The notes beneath the pieces are model-generated. The model was not told the DNA's origin. It did no database searches and saw only the letters and a program-made list of their open reading frames with translations. This document shows, in pieces, positions 7,113 to 11,312 of a stretch of DNA of 11,312 nucleotides; the stretch's first letter is position 1; each line of letters opens with the position of its first letter. The DNA comes from Acidobacteriota bacterium (lineage in GTDB: Bacteria > Acidobacteriota > Thermoanaerobaculia > Multivoradales > JAHEKO01). The DNA lies in NCBI GenBank assembly GCA_029861655.1, contig JAOTZA010000083.1, forward strand, positions 1 to 11,312. Reading direction: 5' to 3'. Made by a program: the position numbers and the translations under genes.

Positions 7113-8340
7113 CTCCCTCTCCCCGTCGATCGTTGGACACCGAAAGCGAGAAAACCGTCGCCGCCGCCATCAGGACGGCCGCCATCCAGAACGGCGCTCG
7201 CGTTCCCAGGCTTTGATAGGCCGCCCCGGACCACAGCGGACCGGTCATTCGCGCCACTCCTCCAAATCCCTGATGAACCCCCAGAACCGTCCCGGTGCTC
7301 CCCGCGGGCGCACGTGCCGAGACCAGCGAAGTCGTGGCTGGGAAAAGAAGTGCCGTGCCAGCGGGGATCAGGACCACCGCCAAGGCGAGCTCGCCAATCG
7401 ACCGAGCAGTCGGGATCGCCAAGAGACCGACCGTTACACACAAAGCACCCATCTTAAGGACGCGCACCTCACCGAACCGCCGCACCAAAGGTCCGAGGAG
7501 AAACGCCCGCATGACCAGCGAAACCGAGGCCACATAGAAGAAGAAGAAGCCGACCGTCTTTTCGGTGATCTCGAATCGGTGCTCGAGATAAAGCACTAGG
7601 ATGGCATTCATCGCCATAAAGGCCATCATCCCCGAGGCGTAGATCCAGACCATCGGGCCGATCCCGGTCTTCGGATGCCTCATGACCTGCGCCACCAGAC
7701 CCCAAACCACCGGACCCTGGGGCGGCCCTATCTCCGGACCCGCCTCGGGAACGGCGTCGGAGGGCTCGACCGTCGGCGCCGGGCGGAACGACTCCGGAAG
7801 CCAGATCCAGGTAAACACCAGACTCACGAGACAGAGGCCGGCGGCGATAAAGCCGGGGCGAAACAATTCGTTTGCGGAGGTGGCCGAGCCGATCACCGGA
7901 CCGATCATGACGCCGGCGCTGGTCGCCGCGGACAGCCAGCCCAGCGCCTCTGCACGGTTCTCCTTGAGCGACATGTCGCTCACATAAGCCTGCAACACAC
8001 CCGTCTTGCCTCCGCCCGCACCTTGGATGAAGCGGGACAGAAACAGGAGCCACACCGCGTCGGCGAGCTCGAAGACCACAAAAGCGACGGCGGCGACCAC
8101 AAGACCCGAGAGAATGACCGGCCGCCGCCCGAAGCGATCCGAGAGCTTGCCCCACAGGGGGGCCGAGAGGAGCTGCGCCAGGAAGAAAACCGACACCAGC
8201 GCGCCGACCTTGAACGCATCGGCGCCCAGCTTCTCCGCATAGAACGGCAAGAGCGGGAAGATGATCGCAAACCCCATCATGTCGACAAACGCCGTCACCA
8301 TGAGTGTGCTCAGACGCTTGAACGAGTCCCAGCGGCTCAC
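7105..8340 (-). CDS. MFS drug efflux protein, TetA-like DHA1 family
   Basis: The product has 411 residues with about 12 membrane helices in two halves split by a charged Pro/Glu-rich loop (about 195-220). TM1 carries FVDMMGFAIIFPLLPFY. Motif A, GKLSDRFGRRP, lies at 64-74 between TM2 and TM3. AGVMIGPVIG at about 142-151 is the antiporter motif C of proton-driven exporters. These place it with DHA1/TetA-like drug:H+ antiporters; the substrate is unknown. The chosen start is GTG at 8340, which overlaps the permease stop as GTGA and has GAGGAG 11 nt upstream. An ATG nine codons earlier (8367) would extend further into the permease and seems less likely. A run of four Phe encoded by repeated TTC near 7541-7556 is only a local microsatellite-like feature. 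The gene sits between an importer and a lipoprotein in one operon. Confidence 0.9.
   Translation of the reverse strand: MSRWDSFKRLSTLMVTAFVDMMGFAIIFPLLPFYAEKLGADAFKVGALVSVFFLAQLLSAPLWGKLSDRFGRRPVILSGLVVAAVAFVVFELADAVWLLFLSRFIQGAGGGKTGVLQAYVSDMSLKENRAEALGWLSAATSAGVMIGPVIGSATSANELFRPGFIAAGLCLVSLVFTWIWLPESFRPAPTVEPSDAVPEAGPEIGPPQGPVVWGLVAQVMRHPKTGIGPMVWIYASGMMAFMAMNAILVLYLEHRFEITEKTVGFFFFYVASVSLVMRAFLLGPLVRRFGEVRVLKMGALCVTVGLLAIPTARSIGELALAVVLIPAGTALLFPATTSLVSARAPAGSTGTVLGVHQGFGGVARMTGPLWSGAAYQSLGTRAPFWMAAVLMAAATVFSLSVSNDRRGEGDA
7113..7124 (-). promoter_or_regulatory. Ribosome binding site of the DUF1684 gene
   Basis: The minus strand reads GGGGAGAGGGAG immediately before the ATG at 7112, with the GGGGAG core six bases from the start. 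It lies inside the end of the MFS gene. It argues for the upstream ATG although the ATG at 7073 would give a tidier lipoprotein signal peptide. Confidence 0.6.
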
Positions 8341-10008
8341 GATCGCAACCGCTCCTCGCGGCCCCAAACCAGAAACGCGGCGGCGCTGACCAGCATCAGC
8401 AGCACGCCATAGACGGCGGCGACACCGGTTTCCTGAAGCCTCAAGCTCGAATAGATCTCGATCGAGATCGGTCGAGTGTCGTAGGTATAGAGAACAACCG
8501 AGGTCACAAAGTCACCCAGCGCGGTGATGAACGCGAGACTCGCGCCCGCCAGAAGCGCCGGACGCAAGATGGGCAGCACCACTCGGAACAAAGTTCGCCA
8601 GCGACCGGCACCGAGAATCAACGCCGCCTCTTCGAGCGATGAGTCCATCTGCCGCAACCCCGCAAAGGACGCCCGACCGGTCAGCGGCAGGCTCCGAACC
8701 AGGTAGGCCAGCGGCAGGATCCAGGGCGTGCCGACCAGAATCATCCTCCCGGCGTGAAGCGCCGCGACGCTGAAGGTCGTGGCCAGCGCGACGGCGAAGA
8801 CCGTACCCGGAACGGCCCAGGGCACCGAGACCAGGGTTTCGAGCAGCTTTCCGACCACCCCCCTTGCCGCCTCGTGACGAACGCCGCCCCAGTCGCGCCG
8901 CGGCCAGTCCGAGCCCCACGGCGACGGCGGTCGCCGCCGCCGCCATCCACACCGAGTTGAGGACCGGGCGCAACCTTTCCGGTCGCGAAAAAACCTCTCG
9001 GTAGTTGTCCAGGTTGAGGATAGGCGGCAGCAGTTCGACGGTCCACGTGGACGGCGGCACCAGCGACACCAGGGCCAGCGTCGCATGTGGCATCAGCAGG
9101 ACGCCGGCCAGACCCCAGCCCAGGACCACGGTCACCAAACGAACCCACCGGCGAGCGATCCGGCGCCGCACCGGTGTGACCCCCCGCACGCCCCCGACGA
9201 CTGCGGTCGAGCCACGGTCGAGGCGCAGCATCACGATGAGCCCCACAACCGCAACGGCGGCCAACACCACCGCTTCGGCCTGCGCCAGCGCCCCCTGGGC
9301 GTTGAGCTTCGAGGCGACGATCTGCGTCGTCATCACGCGGAAGCTGCCGCCAAAGATGTACGGTGCCGAGAAGGAAGCGAGTGAAGTCATAAAGGTCAGG
9401 AGCGCCGCGCCGGCCAAGGCCGGACGCAGGAGCGGCAGGGTGACGCGTGCGAGTGTCCGCAGCCGCCCGGCACCGAGAATCGCCGCCGCCTCTTCCATCG
9501 CAGCGTCGAGCCGGGTGAGTGCGGCGCGGCTGAAGAGATAGAAGTAGACATACATCGAGTAGGCATGAACGAGGAGGATCGCCCCGGGCCCCCGAAGCCG
9601 CCAGGGCGCATCATCGAGGCGCAAGAGCCAGGCGATCGAGCGCGTCACAAAGCCGCTCTCTCCATAGAGAAAAAGAAACGCGATCACACCGACCAGGGGT
9701 GGCAGGGCAACCGGTAGAGCCACGAGGGCGCCCAGGACACGTCTACCCGGGAACTCGGTGCGCTCAAAAAGAAACGCCAGCGGCACACCGACGAGGGCCG
9801 CCAGAACGACCGAAGCCGCCGAGATCCACAGACTGCGCCACAGGGCTGTCCACTCGTCGGCACGACCAGCGAACTCCGCAAAGTGCTCGAGAGTCCAACC
9901 GTCCTCGAGCCCCAACGCCTCGGCCAGCGTGACGAGAAGCGGATAGCCAACGAGCCAGGCGAGGAAGGCCGCCAAGCCCCAGGCCGCGACCCTCCCCCCC
10001 GGTTTCAA
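8337..10008 (-). CDS. Fused two-domain ABC transporter permease (ferric iron/thiamine type), frameshifted
   Basis: One reading frame starts at TTG 10008 and encodes a first permease domain with an EAA loop, EEAAAILGAGRLRTLARV (from residue 172). It continues with normal membrane sequence to about residue 384, then turns into Arg/Gly-rich nonsense and stops at 8512. The second half continues in the +1 frame with GKLLETLVSVPWAVPGTVF and a second EAA loop, EEAALILGAGRWRTLF (about 459 in the repaired protein), ending at TGA 8337-8339. Removing one G from the run at 8858-8863 joins them into a 556-residue protein, the expected size for FbpB/ThiP-type fused permeases. The original stop exactly overlaps the next gene's GTG (GTGA), so the break is recent or a sequencing error. 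The TTG start overlaps the ATPase stop (TTGA), with GAGGG and GGAGG upstream. A second G run (9994-10000) lies near the start and could also be miscounted. Confidence 0.85.
8858..8863 (-). other. Frameshift site in a six-G run
   Basis: On the minus strand the run reads AAGGGGGGTGG. In the upstream frame it encodes Lys-Gly-Gly-Gly-Arg and continues into nonsense. With one G fewer it reads Lys-Gly-Val-Val-Gly-Lys and joins the intact second permease domain. This is the simplest place for the +1 shift, although any single-base insertion within a few codons would fit. Confidence 0.75.
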
Positions 10009-11111
10009 CCTCCACCCTCTCGGCTCTCTCGATACACACGCCCGGCGGGACCTCCGGAATCGGCTGACGTCGCTCGCACTCCAACGGCCCGACCCACTTC
10101 GGCCACGGCCGCCACTTCAACCGACCCGCCGGTGTCCAATTGAACCCTGACAAAGCTCGAGGCACCGGCAAAACGAGTCTCGACGACCCGGCCGGCGAGA
10201 GAACGGGGCTCTCCTTTCGCAACCAGGGTCAACTCCTCGGGGCGGATTAGCAGCTCTACCGGCGAACCGCTCTCGATGTCCGGAGAACCGGATACTTGCC
10301 ACTCCACTGTTCTTTGATGATCGCGGTCGGTATTCTCATCGCCACGTGGTTTCAGGACGATCGTCCCGCCGCTGCCGGCGACACCTCGAAGCGTCGAGGC
10401 TCGGCCGACAAACCGCGCAACAAACGGGGTCTGGGGCTCGAGGTAGAGCTCTTCCGGTGTGCCGATCTGCTCGAGCTTGCCCCGCTGAAGAACCGCCACC
10501 TTGTCTCCTACGGCAAACGCCTCTTCTTGTTCGTGAGTCACCCAGACCGCGGTGATACCCACCGCGCGAAGCGTGTCGGTGAGCTCGCGCCGTGTACGCT
10601 CACGGAGACCGGGGTCGAGATTCGACAAGGGCTCATCGAGGAGCAGCACCTGCGGCTCCGGCGCCAGGGCTCGCGCCAACGCCACCCGCTGCTGCTGCCC
10701 TCCCGAGATTTGACCTACGCGGCGACGCTCGAAGCCCTTCAGATCGACGAGGTCGAGCGATTCGACCACCCGACGCTCTATTTCATTGCGCGGCAGTCGC
10801 CGCGACTCGAGACCAAAGGCGACGTTCTCTCCGACCGTGAGGTGAGGAAACAAGGCGTAGTGCTGAAACACCATCCCGAAGTTGCGGCCAACCGGCGGCT
10901 GGTGGGTGATGTCGCTGCCCGCCAACCAAAGAGACCCCGCATCCGCTGCCTCGAAACCCGCCAGGATCCGTAGCAGCGTCGTTTTGCCGCTGCCGCTCGG
11001 ACCCAACAGCACCAAGATCTCGCCGCCTTCGACGTCGAGCGAGATGCCGTCCAGGACTCGATGATCACCAAAGCTCTTGTCGAGATGATCGACCGAGAGA
11101 AAAGAGGTCAA
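10005..11111 (-). CDS. ABC transporter ATP-binding protein, ferric iron/thiamine/polyamine class, with TOBE domain
   Basis: With the TTG start at 11111 the product has 368 residues. It has Walker A GPSGSGKTT (37-45), Q-loop Gln83 in VFQHYALFPHLTV, signature ISGGQ (135-139, Ile replacing the usual Leu), Walker B VLLLDE (155-160) with D-loop SNLD, and switch His193 in VTHEQEEA. Residues about 235-368 form a TOBE-like regulatory C-terminus (LLIRPEELTLV). The NBD and TOBE make it a member of the importer class that energises iron(III), thiamine or polyamine uptake; the sequence does not decide which. The start is TTG, overlapping the solute-binding protein stop (TTGA), with GGGGGAAGGG upstream. 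An in-frame ATG at 11225 would add an Arg/Gly-rich tail lying inside the neighbour and is rejected. Gene order here is binding protein, ATPase, permease. Confidence 0.93.
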   Translation of the reverse strand: MTSFLSVDHLDKSFGDHRVLDGISLDVEGGEILVLLGPSGSGKTTLLRILAGFEAADAGSLWLAGSDITHQPPVGRNFGMVFQHYALFPHLTVGENVAFGLESRRLPRNEIERRVVESLDLVDLKGFERRRVGQISGGQQQRVALARALAPEPQVLLLDEPLSNLDPGLRERTRRELTDTLRAVGITAVWVTHEQEEAFAVGDKVAVLQRGKLEQIGTPEELYLEPQTPFVARFVGRASTLRGVAGSGGTIVLKPRGDENTDRDHQRTVEWQVSGSPDIESGSPVELLIRPEELTLVAKGEPRSLAGRVVETRFAGASSFVRVQLDTGGSVEVAAVAEVGRAVGVRATSADSGGPAGRVYRESREGGG

Positions 11112-11312
11112 CCCTTCCCCCGCACACTTTGGTCCCACTCCGCCATCCACTCCTGCCCGTGTTCGATCATGAGATCCCAGTCGACTTCGGCCGGGACGAT
11201 CTCGGCGGCCGCTGCCCGCGCCCATTCGGGCAGCTTCTCGGTCGGCAGGTCGTCGCGAGCCGGTAGCCGGAAGACGCGTTCGGCCACCAGCAGCAGCGCT
11301 TCTTCGCCGCCG
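11108..11312 (-). CDS. ABC transporter solute-binding protein, C-terminal fragment (5' end off the window)
   Basis: The frame is open from the right edge to TGA 11108-11110 and gives the last 67 residues. The visible part reads EEALLLVAERVFRLPARDD, then a linker with VDWDLMIEHGQEW and EWDQSVRGKG at the end. A late hydrophobic helix followed by a strand of the F-x-x-P-x-R-x-D-L-P type, then V-D-W and a closing amphipathic helix ending in a Trp-Asp pair, is how iron(III)/thiamine-type binding proteins (FutA/FbpA/ThiB-like) finish. It lies directly upstream of the matching ATPase with a 4-bp TTGA overlap. The signal peptide and ligand residues are outside the window, so the ligand cannot be named. 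Confidence 0.75.
   Translation of the reverse strand, partial: GGEEALLLVAERVFRLPARDDLPTEKLPEWARAAAAEIVPAEVDWDLMIEHGQEWMAEWDQSVRGKG
11112..11121 (-). promoter_or_regulatory. Ribosome binding site for the TTG start of the ABC ATPase
   Basis: The minus strand reads GGGGGAAGGG directly before TTG 11111. The GGGGG core is five bases from the start codon. Together with the TTGA overlap it decides for the TTG start over the distant ATG at 11225. Confidence 0.5.

Noticed and set aside
7541..7556. GAA repeat within the MFS gene as a possible phase-variation microsatellite
   Set aside because: It is a three-base repeat that encodes a short Phe run inside a membrane helix; length changes would keep the frame, so switching by frameshift is not expected.
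8741..9148. Separate minus-strand gene of 135 codons overlapping the permease
   Set aside because: It is the third frame of the permease region, with Gly/Arg-rich low-complexity sequence and no motif.
11112..11225. N-terminal extension of the ABC ATPase from an ATG at 11225
   Set aside because: The 38 added residues are Arg/Gly-rich and lie entirely within the solute-binding protein gene; the TTG at 11111 gives the normal ATPase N-terminus and a TTGA overlap.

Overview
The window looks like chromosomal DNA from a GC-rich Gram-negative bacterium. It holds lipoprotein and Sec-type signal peptides, a periplasmic FKBP, non-ATG starts and tightly packed genes. The mix of a secreted BNR-repeat protein, a PDZ/multi-TM protein, a DUF1684 lipoprotein and a CNT nucleoside transporter would fit Acidobacteriota or a similar environmental lineage. 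That placement is an inference from gene content only. No RNA gene, insertion sequence, phage gene or CRISPR array was seen.

Ten of the eleven genes lie on the minus strand. Going down the minus strand from the right edge, the first unit (11312 to 6135) encodes the C-terminal end of an ABC solute-binding protein, its ATPase, a fused two-domain permease of the ferric-iron/thiamine type, a TetA-like MFS efflux protein and a DUF1684 lipoprotein. Each gene overlaps the next: 4 bp as TTGA, TTGA and GTGA, then 8 bp. The five therefore probably form one translationally coupled operon. The permease is broken by a +1 frameshift at a run of six G (8858-8863). Its original stop still overlaps the MFS start exactly, so the break is either very recent or a sequencing error.

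The flavin reductase-like gene (5359-6030) is the only plus-strand gene. It converges on the operon and diverges from a second minus-strand pair: a secreted tandem-FKBP protein (5309-4512) and a CNT-type nucleoside transporter (4512-2929). That pair shares a stop/start (TAGTG) and ends at a good intrinsic terminator (2806-2832). Next come a PDZ plus seven-TM protein (2705-1689) that resembles the sensor half of a ComP-like kinase without its kinase, a 431-bp gap, and the first 419 codons of a secreted Asp-box/BNR beta-propeller protein that runs off the left edge.

The most useful leads are the frameshifted permease inside an otherwise perfectly coupled importer/efflux/lipoprotein operon, the degenerate first domain of the tandem FKBP, and the output-less PDZ sensor-like membrane protein. 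I did not find a clearly new defence or mobile system.
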